From Microbispora amethystogenes (lineage in GTDB: Bacteria > Actinomycetota > Actinomycetes > Streptosporangiales > Streptosporangiaceae): a stretch of DNA of 64,000 nt. The stretch lies in contig NZ_BOOB01000018.1 in NCBI RefSeq assembly GCF_016863015.1, positions 62,001 to 126,000 on the forward strand. Reading direction: 5' to 3'. This document shows, in pieces, positions 15,502 through 27,740 of this stretch. Under the pieces are notes generated by a model that made no database searches, was not told the DNA's origin, and was given only the letters and a program-made list of their open reading frames with translations. Numbering within the stretch: position 1 is the stretch's first letter; each line of letters starts with the position of its first letter. The translations under genes were made by a program, and so were the position numbers.

Positions 15502-15606
15502 TTGTACGGGGCCTGTACGAGGGCGCACACGGGGCGGCGGGGCCGGGTGAGAACCCGCGGGACGCGCGGGCGGAACGGGAACCCGTCCTCCGCGGAACGA
15601 CGGGAG

Positions 15607-16725
15607 ATGGCATGCTCAGGTGCCGTGAGACGTCTTCCCCTCGCCCCGGCCATGTTCACCCTCCTCGCGTCCGCCCTCCTCGCCGCCGGCTGCAGCGCGG
15701 CGGAGAGCGAGTCCGTTCCCGGCGCGTCGCGGCAGGAACGGCAGGAGACGACGACCTCCTCCGCGTCGTCCCCCAAGCCGCAGCGGCGGCCCTACACGAT
15801 CTCCTTCGCGGGGGACGTGCACTTCGAAGGTGTGCTGCGCAACCGGCTGAACGCCGACCCGCGCACCGCGCTCGGCCCGATCGCCGCCGTGCTGCGCAGG
15901 TCGAACCTCTCCGCTCTCAACCTCGAGACCGCGATCACCACCGGCGGCACGCCCGCGCCGGGCAAGCAGTTCACCTTCCGCGCCCCGGCGACGGCGTTCA
16001 CCGCTCTCAAGGCCGCCGGGGTGGACGTCGTGACGATGGCCAACAACCACGGCATGGACTACATGGAGAGCGGCCTGCGCGACACGCTGGCCGCCATCAA
16101 GTCGTCGAAGTTCCCGGTCATCGGCATCGGCGCGAACGAGACCGAGGCATACCGGCCCTACCGCAGGACGGTCAACGGCAACCGCGTGTCGATCATCGGC
16201 GCCACCCAGGTGCTCGACGAGCAGTTCATCCAGTCCTGGACCGCCGCCGGTGACAAGGCCGGGCTCGCCTCCGCCAAGAACGAGCCGCGCATCCTGCGCG
16301 CCGTACGGCAGGCCCGCAAGAACAGCGACACCGTCATCGTGTTCCTCCACTGGGGCGCCGAACTGGTGAAGTGCCCGACACCGGTGCAGCGCGGCCTGGC
16401 GGACAAACTCGTGGAGGCGGGAGCCGACGTGGTGGTGGGCAGCCACGCGCACATCCTGCTGGGCGGCGGCTACTCCGGCCAGGCGTACGTGCAGTACGGC
16501 CTCGGCAACTTCGCCTTCTACAACTGGGGTCCGCAGACCGGGACGACCGGCGTGCTGACCCTGACCATCAACGGGAGGAAGGTCCTCAAGGACCAGTGGA
16601 CCCCCGCCCGGATCAACGGCGGAGTGCCCGTCCCGGTCACCGGCGGCGCCAGGGAGCAGGCGGTCGGCGCGTACCGCGCGCTGCGCGGCTGCACCGGCCT
16701 GTCGGCCGCGCCGCAGGTCTCGTGA
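15607..16725 (+). CDS. CapA-family lipoprotein (calcineurin-like phosphoesterase fold)
   Basis: About 372 residues from ATG 15607 (GTG 15625 is an alternative giving a tidier signal peptide). A lipoprotein signal ends LLASALLAAGC. The CapA/PgsA domain has ISFAGDVHFEG, LNLETAIT, MANNHGMDYMESG, VIVFLHWGAEL and VGSHAHILLGG, i.e. the aspartate, asparagine and histidine metal ligands of the metallophosphatase fold. In Bacillus this family helps polyglutamate capsule export; here no capsule synthase genes are nearby, so a wall or polymer-related hydrolase role is a guess. It stands alone. Confidence 0.87.
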   Translation: MACSGAVRRLPLAPAMFTLLASALLAAGCSAAESESVPGASRQERQETTTSSASSPKPQRRPYTISFAGDVHFEGVLRNRLNADPRTALGPIAAVLRRSNLSALNLETAITTGGTPAPGKQFTFRAPATAFTALKAAGVDVVTMANNHGMDYMESGLRDTLAAIKSSKFPVIGIGANETEAYRPYRRTVNGNRVSIIGATQVLDEQFIQSWTAAGDKAGLASAKNEPRILRAVRQARKNSDTVIVFLHWGAELVKCPTPVQRGLADKLVEAGADVVVGSHAHILLGGGYSGQAYVQYGLGNFAFYNWGPQTGTTGVLTLTINGRKVLKDQWTPARINGGVPVPVTGGAREQAVGAYRALRGCTGLSAAPQVS

Positions 16726-16736
16726 CGGCGACGACA

Positions 16737-16759
16737 CCGGAATCTTGCCGCATTTCCGG
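16737..16759 (+). terminator. Short hairpin after capA-like gene
   Basis: CCGGAA at 16737-16742 pairs with TTCCGG at 16754-16759. It begins 12 bases after the stop; weak. Confidence 0.35.
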
Positions 16760-16883
16760 CGAGTGACCGCTAAGCCCTGACCGCGGACCGTGAAACAGGC
16801 AAGATGGGTGGGTGTCCAGCCGGGTGGTGTCGGAGATGGGCGATCTCGTTGTCGAAGGCCGGGGTCCCAGGGGTGGTGAGAGC

Positions 16884-17534
16884 ATGTCACCGCGCTCGTC
16901 GCACGCCGGAGAGCCGCTGCGGCGGCGCCCCTCACAGCGTCGCAGCGCCCGCAGGGTGGAGCGGATGCTCGACGCCTGCGCGGAACTGCTCGACGAGGGC
17001 GGGTACGACGCCCTCACGACCACCCGGGTCGCCGAACGGGCCGGAGTGGCCATCGGCTCGGTCTACCAGTTCTTCCCCGACAAGCGGGCGCTCAGCCGGG
17101 CGCTGGCGCGGCGCAACGTCGAGTTGTTCGCCGCGCGGGTCGGGCGCCGCTTCATGATCGAGGACTACACCAGCTGGTGGGACGCGGTCGACGCCATCAT
17201 CGACGAGTACGTCGAGATGCACCGGACCGTGCCGGGTTTCCGCTCACTGCACTTCGGCGACGTCTTCGACCTCGACCTGCTCGACTCCGTCGCGGACAAC
17301 AACACGGTGATCGCCGGACGCCTCCGGGCGCTGCTCCTGACGGAATTCGGCCTCGCCGACGGCGAGGATTTGGACCGTGCCATTCTCGTCGCGGTCGAGG
17401 CCGGGGACGCGGTGCTCAAGCTCGCCTTCCGCCATGACCCGCACGGCGACCCCGTGATAGTGGCCGAGGCGAAGCAACTCGTACGCGGATATCTCTCCCG
17501 GCAGCTTGCCGCCGCCGAGTCGCGCCGGCGGTGA
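16884..17534 (+). CDS. TetR-family transcriptional regulator
   Basis: 216 residues from ATG 16884, preceded by GGTGAGAG; an upstream GTG at 16812 would add 24 residues with no family support. The N-terminal HTH is complete: RVERMLDACAELLDEGGYDALTTTRVAERAGVAIGSVYQFFPDKRALSRAL. The C-terminal ligand domain (EDYTSWWDAVDAIIDEYVEMHRTVPGFRSLHFGDVFD) is the TetR_C type common in actinobacteria. The stop lies one base from the convergent stop of the 165-aa gene. Ligand and targets unknown; no divergent efflux gene accompanies it. Confidence 0.9.
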   Translation: MSPRSSHAGEPLRRRPSQRRSARRVERMLDACAELLDEGGYDALTTTRVAERAGVAIGSVYQFFPDKRALSRALARRNVELFAARVGRRFMIEDYTSWWDAVDAIIDEYVEMHRTVPGFRSLHFGDVFDLDLLDSVADNNTVIAGRLRALLLTEFGLADGEDLDRAILVAVEAGDAVLKLAFRHDPHGDPVIVAEAKQLVRGYLSRQLAAAESRRR

Positions 17535-17535
17535 C

Positions 17536-18033
17536 TCACTCCCGTGGACGGGCGGGCTCGGAGGGGGCCTGCGGCCCCGTAACGACGTGCGGGCTGACGG
17601 CCTGCGGGTTGACCATTCGCGGGTTGACGGCCTGGGGATAAACCGTCCGGGGGTCGAGGGTGCCGGGGGTGCCCACGCGGGGGCTGGTGATGCCGGGCGC
17701 CTCGATGGAGGGCCACAGCCCCGGCGTGTTGACCGGCACGTACGCCGTGTTCTGCCACGACCGGGTATGGGTGCGCGGGGGGATCATGAGCTGGCGCGAG
17801 TCGTCGTCGTCCGCCTGGAGCGGAGATCGCCTGCCGGACTCGCCGGTGCGGCACCGCAGGGCGGCGGGCTCGATCGTGAGCTCCATCATCCGCAACTGCG
17901 CCTGCAGCCGGGCGAGTTCGGCGCGAGCCTGTCCGAGCGCCTCGTACTGCGCCGTGAGGTAACCGGCGACACCGGGGACCACGGCGGCGAGCACCGTTGC
18001 GGAGGCGAGAGTCAGGATCACTCGCTTGGACAT
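17536..18033 (-). CDS. Membrane-anchored protein with coiled coil and repeat tail
   Basis: 165 residues from ATG 18033 behind GAGGAG. One N-terminal membrane helix (VILTLASATVLAAVVPGVAGYLTA) leads into a short coiled coil (ALGQARAELARLQAQLRMMELTIE), probably outside. The C-terminal third is a degenerate low-complexity repeat (YPQAVNPRMVNPQAVSPHVV). I do not recognise a family. The layout suggests a surface or division-associated small protein, but this is only a guess. It is convergent with tetR and divergent from the TPR gene. Confidence 0.65.
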   Translation of the reverse strand: MSKRVILTLASATVLAAVVPGVAGYLTAQYEALGQARAELARLQAQLRMMELTIEPAALRCRTGESGRRSPLQADDDDSRQLMIPPRTHTRSWQNTAYVPVNTPGLWPSIEAPGITSPRVGTPGTLDPRTVYPQAVNPRMVNPQAVSPHVVTGPQAPSEPARPRE

Positions 18034-18181
18034 GCTGGACGCTCCTCGCCAGGGCTCGAATGCGCAGGCGAGGTGCGATATGCCCGTCTATCTGCGGAGA
18101 AAAGCGCATAGTAGCGGAAGGTCTACTAATCGTTGCTTCGTCAATGCCTCGCGTTGCCCTGCGAAACCAGGCTCGGGTCGG

Positions 18182-18187
18182 TAGCCT
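18182..18187 (+). promoter_or_regulatory. -10 box, leaderless TPR gene
   Basis: TAGCCT seven bases before GTG 18195; no Shine-Dalgarno sequence. Confidence 0.5.
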
Positions 18188-18194
18188 CGGCACT

Positions 18195-18734
18195 GTGGCA
18201 CATGTGACAAATGAGCAGGTGGACCGTCTGCTCGAACAGGCCCTGCTGCTCGATGACCACGGTGCCCTCGCCCGTCGCCTCGACGCGCTGGCCCAGGGGT
18301 ACGAGTCGGGCGAGATGTCGAGGGCGGCGATTCTCATGCTCGCCGCGGAGGAGTGGCGCCAGGCCGGCCAGCCGGCCGCCGCGCTCGACCGCTACCAGAG
18401 CGCCATCGAGGACGGCGGAGAGGTGCCGGTGGATCCACGCGCCGGCATCGCCGACACTCTGTTCGAGCTGGACCGGCCCGACGAGGCCAGGGTGCTGATC
18501 GCCGCGATCCGGACCGGTGACTGGAACCCGGCCACCGCGCTCACTATCGCCGAGACCCTGGTCGCGTACGGCGACGCGGAGGCGGCGCACGACTGGGCCA
18601 CCGAAGGCATCCGCGCCTGCGGCCCCACCGGATCGGGCATCCGCGACTCGCTGCTGCGCACCCGCTACCGCATCCGGGTCGATCTCGGGCTGCCCGAGGA
18701 CGACCTCGACGCCCTTCTCGACATCACCCGCTGA
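18195..18734 (+). CDS. Tetratricopeptide-like protein
   Basis: 179 residues from GTG 18195, chosen because the -10 box TAGCCT ends seven bases before it. The open frame extends to 17997, but that part is antisense to the coiled-coil gene and has poor composition. Helical pairs typical of TPRs are visible: RAAILMLAAEEWRQAGQPAAALDRYQSAIEDGG, IADTLFELDRPDEARVLIAAI and ETLVAYGDAEAAHDWATEGI. It is soluble, so probably a protein-binding scaffold; the partner is unknown. It is monocistronic, with the hairpin pair at 18854-19007 beyond it. Confidence 0.75.
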   Translation: MAHVTNEQVDRLLEQALLLDDHGALARRLDALAQGYESGEMSRAAILMLAAEEWRQAGQPAAALDRYQSAIEDGGEVPVDPRAGIADTLFELDRPDEARVLIAAIRTGDWNPATALTIAETLVAYGDAEAAHDWATEGIRACGPTGSGIRDSLLRTRYRIRVDLGLPEDDLDALLDITR

Positions 18735-18878
18735 GCGCAGATCGTCCGACACCAGAGCGCCACGGACGCTCGCGGTAGCGGCGATGCCTCAGGGCACTTC
18801 GAAGCTGGAGCGCCGTGGACGGCCCCGCCGGTCACGGTCGCATGGAGACACAGGTGGCGCCAGTGTCCCGAGAAGGAG

Positions 18879-18906
18879 AAGGGCGCCGTGTGTCACGGTC
18901 CCCTTG
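18879..18906. terminator. Hairpin terminator, copy 1
   Basis: AAGGGCGCCGTG, TGT loop, CACGGTCCCCTT. The stem has a mismatch compared with copy 2. It lies about 145 bp past the TPR gene stop. Confidence 0.5.
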
Positions 18907-18978
18907 GAACCGATGCGCTGTGGGCAGCCCCGTAGCGGTCGCCGCGGGGATCGGTGGCGCTTGGATCCCGGGAATGAG

Positions 18979-19007
18979 AAAGGGGCCGTGTGTCACGGCC
19001 CCCTTTG
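18979..19007. terminator. Hairpin terminator, copy 2 (bidirectional)
   Basis: AAAGGGGCCGTG (18979-18990), TGT loop, then CACGGCCCCCTTT. The strong stem with A and T flanks can serve both the TPR gene and the secreted protein that ends at 19020. Confidence 0.75.
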
Positions 19008-19019
19008 TCGTGTGCCGGG

Positions 19020-20831
19020 TCAGGGCAGGATCTTGTTCCCGGTCGCGGCGGCGAAGTCGGTCACCCCGTGCGTGCCCGTCGCCCTGGTGAGGGCGGCGGG
19101 GGTGGTGATGTCGCCGCCCTGCTGATGCGCGGCGGCCCGGGGATACTCGCGCGGCTGGAGGCGCGGAATGCGCCTTCCGCCCACCGTCTCAGGCTGGACG
19201 GCCGGTGCGACGTTCCTGCCTTGTGCTGCCTTGCCCTGTCCTGCTCTGCCCTGGCCGGCGGCCTGGGGCCTTCCGGCGTGGGCCTGGGCGGCGTCGTCGC
19301 GCTGACGCCGGTGCCCGGCCCCGTTCTTCCGTTCGGTCAGCGTCCCGGTGTCCTCCTGCGTCGCGATGGAGGGTCGGCCCGCCTGGTTCGCCGCCTGCTC
19401 CGGCGTCCCGGCCCCGTTCTGCTTGTGCGGATGGTGCTTGCGGTGCCGGTGCTCGCGCGGGAAGGTCTCGGTGCTCTGCTCCTGACCGGAGGCGCCGCTC
19501 TGGGAACTGGTGCTGACGGAACTGGTCCGCGGCGTCAGCCCGGTCTGCCCGGCGGGGCGCGCAGCGGACCCCGGACCAGCGGGATTCTGCCCCGCAGGGT
19601 CGTGAGCGGCGTGGTTCTGTCCGCCGGCGTTCTGCCCGGCGAGGCCTTGGGCGCCGGGGTTGTGCGCTCCCCGCTTCTGCCCGGCCCGGTCCTGCCCGGC
19701 CCGGTCCTGCCCGGCCCGGTCCTGCCCGGCCCGGTCCTGCCCGGCCCGGTTCTGCTCCGCCCGGCCCTGGGGGGAGTGGCCCCGCGACTCCGCGCCTTGG
19801 GCGGCGTTGCCCGCCTCTTCCTCCGGCCTCGGGTGCCGGTGCGCACGCGGCCGTCCCTCGGTGATGGGACGCACTCCCTCCTGCGCGGCCGGTTCGCCGC
19901 GTAGCCCCCGCGGCGCCTGCCGCGGGCAGGCCGCGTCCGGGGCGCTGGGCCTGGCGGGCGCGACGGCGAGGAGCGGTACGGCGCTCCTGGCGGGGAGCAG
20001 CGCGCCGGAGTTCGCGACGGGCGCGGCGGCCGGCATCCGCGACCCCGCCAGGGCCGCCGCCGGCGCCGTGAGCGACCTCGCGGGCGACGAGAGGGCCGAG
20101 GTGCCCGCGGAGAGCGGCTTCGTGGCCGACGGGAGCGCGGACGTGCCGAGGGATATCGGCTTCGTCGGCGACGGGAGAACCGATGCGCCGGCGGAGATCG
20201 GCTTCGCCGATGACGGAGCGGCGGCCAGGCCGGCGGGGAGAGACCTCGCGCCCGCCGCCGCGGGAGTGGTCGCGCCGCCGACCGCGCCGGGCGCCCCGGG
20301 AAGGCCAGCCGCGCCGGGAACACCGGCCACGCCGCCACCGACCGCGCCGGGCGCGTGGACCGGCGCGTTCCCGGCCCTCGGCACCAGGCCCGTCAGCGTC
20401 CTGGCGGACGACGTGCCGGGCAGCGCCCGAGGAGCCGTCAGGGCCGGCAGGACGGGCTTGGCCACCGCCCCCGGAACGGCCGGATCCGGGCCGGGCCTGC
20501 CGGGAAGCGAGCGGTGTCCCTGCCCGGCGGCGGATCCGGCGGCGTCCGCGATGCTCAGCACGCCCGCCGCCGGGGCCAGGGTGGCCGGAACGCCCCGTAC
20601 GTCCCGGTCGGTGGCCTCGCGCCGCGCGATCTCGTGACGCGCGACGTCGCGGCCGGCGACGCCGTCGTCCGTGACGCCGCGGTCCGTGACGCCGCGGTTT
20701 TGGGGACGGCAGGCGTCGGACGACGCGCCGTCCTTCGCCATCGCCGTGCCCCAGGTCAGCCAGCTCACTCCGGCGGTGACCGCCGCGAGCGCCGCGCACC
20801 GCCCTCGAATACTTCGTGATGTCCTGGACAT
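19020..20831 (-). CDS. Large secreted low-complexity protein
   Basis: 603 residues from ATG 20831 behind AGGGGGA. A signal peptide is present (RSIRGRCAALAAVTAGVSWLTWGTAMA). The rest is disordered Ala/Pro/Gly/Gln-rich sequence in blocks. There are GVTD repeats near 46-58. Three to four 16-residue repeats of the KPISxGTSALPS type lie around 215-265. A run of five GQDRA/GQNRA pentapeptides is coded by the 15-bp repeat at 19681-19758. A His-rich patch reads REHRHRKHHPHK. No anchor is seen. An overlapping 548-residue frame lacks a signal peptide and is rejected. Function unknown; it could be a matrix or wall-surface polymer. Confidence 0.7.
   Translation of the reverse strand: MSRTSRSIRGRCAALAAVTAGVSWLTWGTAMAKDGASSDACRPQNRGVTDRGVTDDGVAGRDVARHEIARREATDRDVRGVPATLAPAAGVLSIADAAGSAAGQGHRSLPGRPGPDPAVPGAVAKPVLPALTAPRALPGTSSARTLTGLVPRAGNAPVHAPGAVGGGVAGVPGAAGLPGAPGAVGGATTPAAAGARSLPAGLAAAPSSAKPISAGASVLPSPTKPISLGTSALPSATKPLSAGTSALSSPARSLTAPAAALAGSRMPAAAPVANSGALLPARSAVPLLAVAPARPSAPDAACPRQAPRGLRGEPAAQEGVRPITEGRPRAHRHPRPEEEAGNAAQGAESRGHSPQGRAEQNRAGQDRAGQDRAGQDRAGQDRAGQKRGAHNPGAQGLAGQNAGGQNHAAHDPAGQNPAGPGSAARPAGQTGLTPRTSSVSTSSQSGASGQEQSTETFPREHRHRKHHPHKQNGAGTPEQAANQAGRPSIATQEDTGTLTERKNGAGHRRQRDDAAQAHAGRPQAAGQGRAGQGKAAQGRNVAPAVQPETVGGRRIPRLQPREYPRAAAHQQGGDITTPAALTRATGTHGVTDFAAATGNKILP
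19681..19758. repeat. 15-bp tandem repeat, about 5 copies
   Basis: Unit CGGCCCGGTCCTGCC on the forward strand. It encodes GQDRA pentapeptides on the reverse strand; copies are almost identical. Confidence 0.9.
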
Positions 20832-20928
20832 CCACGTCCCCCTGATCGCGTACGGTAGTCCGACGAACGCCGAACGTAGCAGCGGGGGAAAAGGGCGGGG
20901 CGCGCTTGCCCCAATGGTGGAGAAGACC

Positions 20929-23520
<2,592 letters not shown>

Positions 23521-23547
23521 ATGTCGATGCCTCGATTCCCCGTTAAG

Positions 23548-23605
23548 GCAGGTGGCAGGTGGCAGGTTACGGGCGGGTGGCAGGTTCAGGCGGGTGGCAG
23601 TTCGT
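23548..23605. repeat. GGCAGGT-type short repeats in hspR-clpB gap
   Basis: GGCAGGT occurs several times, twice within a larger GGCGGGTGGCAG unit. It spans the gap and the last codons of hspR. Confidence 0.6.
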
Positions 23606-23933
23606 AGCGGACCAGTGCCCGCACCATGGTGAGCTCACCCCGCAGCCGCGCGACCTCCTCGCGCAGGCGCAGGTTCTCCGTCTCCAGTTCGAGAATCCGC
23701 TTGATGCCGGCGAGGTTGATGCCGTGCTCCTGGGAGAGCCGCTGGACCTCGCGCAGCAGCACGATGTCCCGGGTGGAGTACAGCCGTCCCCGCCCCGCCG
23801 TACGGCCGGGGCTGACGAGGCCGAGCCGGTCGTACTGGCGGAGCGTCTGCGGGTGCAGCCCGGACAGCTGGGCGGCCACGGAGATCACATAGACAGGGGT
23901 GTCGTCGGAGATGTCGAAAAACCTGGCATCCAT
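23586..23933 (-). CDS. hspR: Heat-shock repressor HspR (MerR family)
   Basis: 115 residues. The MerR-type HTH reads [39 protein letters not shown], followed by a coiled-coil dimer helix ([30 protein letters not shown]). HspR, with DnaK as co-repressor, binds HAIR sites CTTGAGT-N7-ACTCAAG. Two such sites flank the dnaK promoter at 27741-27814, so the operon is autoregulated. The start overlaps nothing; dnaJ ends four bases upstream. Confidence 0.96.
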   Translation of the reverse strand: MDARFFDISDDTPVYVISVAAQLSGLHPQTLRQYDRLGLVSPGRTAGRGRLYSTRDIVLLREVQRLSQEHGINLAGIKRILELETENLRLREEVARLRGELTMVRALVRYELPPA

Positions 23934-23937
23934 CGGC

Positions 23938-25113
23938 TCACTCGCTTCTGGCCTGCTTGATCAGCTCTTCGCGGAGGTCCGGCCCCTCGGTCGCGTTCCT
24001 GAACTCCTCAAGGGCCGCGCGGGCCTTGTCGTCCAGGTTCTGCGGCACCATCACCTGGACGGTGACCAGCAGATCGGCCTTGGTGCCGTCCTTGCGCGGG
24101 GCCCCGCGCCCGCGCACCCGGAAGGTCCGCCCGTTCGGCGTCCCCTCGGGGATTCGGAGGGTCACCGGCATGCCTTTCAGCGTCGGCACCTTGATCTCGG
24201 CGCCGAGCGCGGCCTCGGGGAAGGTCACGGGGACCGAGACGGTCAGGTTCTCCCCGCTGCGGCCGAACACCGGGTGTGGCTTCACATGGACCAGCACGTA
24301 GAGGTCGCCCGCCGGGCCGCCGTTCTCACCCGGCGCGCCCTTGCCCTTGATCCTGATGCGCTGGCCGTCGCCGACCCCGGCGGGAATGCGGGCCTGGATC
24401 GTGCGGGTGCTCTTGCCGCGCCCGCTGCCCTCGCAGACGGGGCAGGGGTCGTCGACCACCAGGCCCCGGCCGCGGCAGTCGCGGCACGGCTCGGAGAAGG
24501 CGAAGTTGCCGAGGTTGCGGCTGGCCGCCCCGGTTCCCTCGCAGGTCGGGCAGACCCTCGGCGTGGTGCCGGCCTTCGCCCCCGTGCCGCCGCAGGCCGC
24601 ACAGGCGGACGAACTGGTGAGCCGGAGCGACACCGTGGTGCCGTCGACCGCCTCGCCGAAGGCGAGCGTCACCTCGGACTCGACGTCCTGGCCGCGCCGT
24701 GGCCGGCCGGTCGTGGTGGTCGTGCGCGGGCCGCCGCCCCGGTTGAACAGGCCGCCGAACAGGTCCCCGATCCGTTCGCCCGAACCCGAGCCCCCGAACA
24801 GGTCGCCGAGGTCGAAGTTGAAGCTGCCGCCGCCGGGCCGCTGACCCCCCGCGCCGGTGAACCCGCCCACGCCGGACCCGAACAGCGTGCGCGCCTCGTC
24901 GTACTCCTTGCGCCGCTTGGCGTCGGAGAGCACGTCGTAGGCCGCGGAGACCTCCTTGAACTTCTCCTCGGTCTGCTTGTTGCCGGGGTTCGCGTCAGGG
25001 TGGTACTGCCGGGCGAGCTTGCGGTACGCCTTCTTGATCTCCTCGGCGCTCGCGGTCTTGGGCACACCAAGGACGGCGTAGTAGTCCTTTTCCAAGTAGT
25101 CCTTGGTGCTCAT
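23938..25113 (-). CDS. dnaJ: Chaperone DnaJ
   Basis: 391 residues. J domain 1-80 with the HPD motif in YHPDANPG. A Gly/Phe-rich linker follows ([23 protein letters not shown]). The zinc domain has all four CxxCxGxG motifs ([32 protein letters not shown]). The C-terminal substrate domain ends [26 protein letters not shown]. It stimulates the DnaK ATPase and delivers unfolded clients. Third gene of the heat-shock operon; ATG 25113 lies 78 bp after the grpE stop. Confidence 0.97.
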   Translation of the reverse strand: MSTKDYLEKDYYAVLGVPKTASAEEIKKAYRKLARQYHPDANPGNKQTEEKFKEVSAAYDVLSDAKRRKEYDEARTLFGSGVGGFTGAGGQRPGGGSFNFDLGDLFGGSGSGERIGDLFGGLFNRGGGPRTTTTTGRPRRGQDVESEVTLAFGEAVDGTTVSLRLTSSSACAACGGTGAKAGTTPRVCPTCEGTGAASRNLGNFAFSEPCRDCRGRGLVVDDPCPVCEGSGRGKSTRTIQARIPAGVGDGQRIRIKGKGAPGENGGPAGDLYVLVHVKPHPVFGRSGENLTVSVPVTFPEAALGAEIKVPTLKGMPVTLRIPEGTPNGRTFRVRGRGAPRKDGTKADLLVTVQVMVPQNLDDKARAALEEFRNATEGPDLREELIKQARSE

Positions 25114-25191
25114 CTATCGCTTCCTTCACACGAAAGGGGAGTGACTGAGGTCTCTCCCGATCCTTCCCGATCGGGAGAGACCCCCGGCTGT

Positions 25192-25842
25192 TCAGTTCTC
25201 GTCGGATCCATCGGCGGCGCCGGAGTCGTCCGCCGCGTCGCGCGGCGCCTCCTCCTCGCTCGGCTCGGCGACGGCCACCCGGGCCGGGCGCAGGATCCGG
25301 TCGTTGATCCGGTAACCCGGCTGGAGGATCTCGACGCACGTCGGCTCGGTCACCTCCGCCGAGTAGCTGTGCAGCAGGGCCTCGTGCACGGTCGGGTCGA
25401 AGGGGTCGCCCTTCGTGCCGTACGCGGTCAGGCCCAGCTTGCCGACGGCCGTCTCCAGCGACTCGCTCACCTTCGCGAATCCGCCGGTGAGCTCGCCGTG
25501 GTCGCGGGCGCGCCCGATGTCGTCGAGCACCGGCAGCAACTCGGTGAGCACGCTCGCGACGGCCTGCTCCTTGACGGTGATCCGGTCGCGCTCGACCCGC
25601 TTGCGGTAGTTGCTGAACTCCGCCTGCAGGCGCTGGAGGTCGCCGGTGCGCTCCGCGAGCAGGTCCGCCGCGGACTCCTCGGCCGTCGCGACCTCCGGCT
25701 CCTGGGCGACGGAGGCGGACTCCGCCTGCGCCGCGCCGTCGTCCACCGTGGTGGCCTCGCGGGCCCTGCCGGTCTCCGGGTCGATCTTCCGGTTGTCGCG
25801 GATCACCGGCTCCTCCTGGGAACCGTTCTCACGCGGGCTCAC
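25192..25842 (-). CDS. grpE: Nucleotide exchange factor GrpE
   Basis: 216 residues from GTG 25842, overlapping the dnaK stop by GTGA. The long N-terminal helix ([30 protein letters not shown]) is followed by the head domain ([47 protein letters not shown]). GrpE releases ADP from DnaK and acts as a thermosensor. The acidic N- and C-terminal tails are typical of actinomycete GrpE. Confidence 0.96.
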   Translation of the reverse strand: MSPRENGSQEEPVIRDNRKIDPETGRAREATTVDDGAAQAESASVAQEPEVATAEESAADLLAERTGDLQRLQAEFSNYRKRVERDRITVKEQAVASVLTELLPVLDDIGRARDHGELTGGFAKVSESLETAVGKLGLTAYGTKGDPFDPTVHEALLHSYSAEVTEPTCVEILQPGYRINDRILRPARVAVAEPSEEEAPRDAADDSGAADGSDEN

Positions 25843-27719
25843 TTGCTGCCGCCCTCCCGCTCGTCATCGACGATCTCGGCCTCGACGACGTCCTCGTCGG
25901 CCTTCGCCTGCTGGCCGGTCGCGCCCGCGCCGGCGTCCGCGCCGGGCGCGGCGCCCTCGGCTCCGGCCGCCTGGGACTGAGCGTAGATCGCCGAGCCCAT
26001 CTTCTGGCTGACGGTCGCGAGCTTCTCGGCGGAGTCGCGGATGACGGCCGTGTCGGTGCCCTCCAGCGCCTTCTTCAGCTCGGCGAGGGAGTCGTTGACC
26101 TCGGTCTTCACGTCGGCCGGGACCTTGTCGTCGTTCTCGCGGAGGAACTTCTCCGTCTGGTAGGCCAGCGCGTCCGCGTTGTTGCGGACCTCGGCGTCCT
26201 CACGGCGCTTCCGGTCGTCCTCGGCATAGGACTCCGCCTCGCGCATCATGCGCTCGATGTCGTCCTTGCCCAGGGCCGAGCCGCCGGTGATGGTCATCGA
26301 CTGCTCCTTGCCCGTGCCGAGGTCCTTCGCCGACACGTTCACGATGCCGTTCGCGTCGATGTCGAAGGTGACCTCGATCTGCGGGATGCCGCGCGGGGCC
26401 GGGGCGATGCCGGTCAGCTCGAAGGTGGCCAGCTTCTTGTTGTACGCCGCGATCTCGCGCTCGCCCTGGTAGACCTGGATCTGCACCGACGGCTGGTTGT
26501 CCTCGGCCGTGGTGAAGACCTCCGAGCGCTTGGTCGGGATCGTCGTGTTGCGCTCGATGATCTTGGTGAAGATCCCGCCCTTGGTCTCGATGCCGAGGCT
26601 CAGCGGGGTCACGTCGAGCAGCAGGACGTCCTTGACCTCGCCCTTGAGGACACCGGCCTGGAGCGCGGCGCCAATGGCGACGACCTCGTCCGGGTTCACG
26701 CCCTTGTTGGGCTCCTTGCCGCCGGTCAGCTCCTTGACGAGCTCGGAGACGGCCGGCATGCGGGTCGAGCCGCCGACCAGCACGACGTGGGCGATGTCGG
26801 AGACCTTGACGCCCGCGTCCTTGATGACCTGGTGGAAGGGGCCCTTGCAGCGCTCGAGCAGGTCGGCGGTGATCCGCTGGAACTCCGCCCGGGTGAGCTT
26901 CTCCTCCAGGTGCAGCGGGCCCTCGGAGGAGGCGGTGATGTAGGGCAGGTTGATCGTGGTCTCGGTCTGGGCCGACAGCTCGATCTTGGCCTTCTCGGCC
27001 GCCTCGCGCAGGCGCTGGAGGGCCATCTTGTCCTTGGCCAGGTCCACCCCGTGCGCGTTCTTGAAGCGGGTCACCAGTTCGTCGACGACGCGCTGGTCCC
27101 AGTCGTCGCCGCCGAGGTGGTTGTCGCCGCTGGTGGCCTTGACCTCGACGAACCCGTGCCCGTCCTCCTGGCCGACGTCGAGCAGGGACACGTCGAAGGT
27201 GCCGCCGCCGAGGTCGAAGACCAGGATGGTCTGGTCCTTCTCCTTGTCCAGGCCGTAGGCCAGGGCCGCGGAGGTGGGCTCGTTGATGATGCGCAGCACG
27301 TTGAGGCCCGCGATCTGGCCGGCCTCCTTGGTGGCCTGCCGCTGCGAGTCGTTGAAGTAGGCGGGAACGGTGATCACCGCGTCGGTGATCTTCTCGCCCA
27401 GGTACGCCTCCGCGTCCTGCTTGAGCTTCTGCAGGACGAACGCGCTGATCTGCTGGGGCGTGAACTTCTTGCCGTCGATCTCGACGGTCCAGTTCGTGCC
27501 CATCTCACGCTTGACCGAGCGGATGGTGCGGTCGACGTTGGTCACCGCCTGCCGCTTGGCCACCTCGCCGACGAGGACCTCTCCGTTCTTCGCGAACGCG
27601 ACCACGGACGGCGTGGTCCGCGAGCCCTGTGCGTTCGCGATGACCGTGGGCTCGCCGCCCTCGAGAATCGAGACGACGGAGTTGGTCGTCCCCAGGTCGA
27701 TACCTACCGCACGTGCCAT
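25839..27719 (-). CDS. dnaK: Molecular chaperone DnaK (Hsp70)
   Basis: 626 residues, full length. The N-terminal nucleotide-binding signature is [12 protein letters not shown]. The second and third Hsp70 signatures are [16 protein letters not shown]-like ([14 protein letters not shown]) and [13 protein letters not shown]. The substrate domain begins [16 protein letters not shown]. The C-terminus is an Ala/Gly-rich tail with acidic end ([10 protein letters not shown]). It is first gene of the operon and also acts as co-repressor of HspR. The promoter and two HAIR operators lie just upstream. Confidence 0.98.
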   Translation of the reverse strand: MARAVGIDLGTTNSVVSILEGGEPTVIANAQGSRTTPSVVAFAKNGEVLVGEVAKRQAVTNVDRTIRSVKREMGTNWTVEIDGKKFTPQQISAFVLQKLKQDAEAYLGEKITDAVITVPAYFNDSQRQATKEAGQIAGLNVLRIINEPTSAALAYGLDKEKDQTILVFDLGGGTFDVSLLDVGQEDGHGFVEVKATSGDNHLGGDDWDQRVVDELVTRFKNAHGVDLAKDKMALQRLREAAEKAKIELSAQTETTINLPYITASSEGPLHLEEKLTRAEFQRITADLLERCKGPFHQVIKDAGVKVSDIAHVVLVGGSTRMPAVSELVKELTGGKEPNKGVNPDEVVAIGAALQAGVLKGEVKDVLLLDVTPLSLGIETKGGIFTKIIERNTTIPTKRSEVFTTAEDNQPSVQIQVYQGEREIAAYNKKLATFELTGIAPAPRGIPQIEVTFDIDANGIVNVSAKDLGTGKEQSMTITGGSALGKDDIERMMREAESYAEDDRKRREDAEVRNNADALAYQTEKFLRENDDKVPADVKTEVNDSLAELKKALEGTDTAVIRDSAEKLATVSQKMGSAIYAQSQAAGAEGAAPGADAGAGATGQQAKADEDVVEAEIVDDEREGGSK

Positions 27720-27740
27720 GAGTACGTCCTTGTAGTCAAA

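Larger units (their letters stand above)
18854..19007. repeat. Tandemly duplicated hairpin unit
   Basis: Two copies of a roughly 54-bp unit, each opening GGTGGCGC and closing with a hairpin. Copy 1 spans 18854-18907 and copy 2 about 18955-19007. Both hairpins share the core GCCGTG-TGT-CACGG. The 47 bp between them is not repeated. Confidence 0.65.

Noticed and set aside
19189-20835. 548-residue open frame overlapping the secreted protein
   Set aside because: No signal peptide, Arg/Gly-rich shadow composition, and the 603-residue frame has a ribosome-binding site, signal peptide and tidy end before a terminator.
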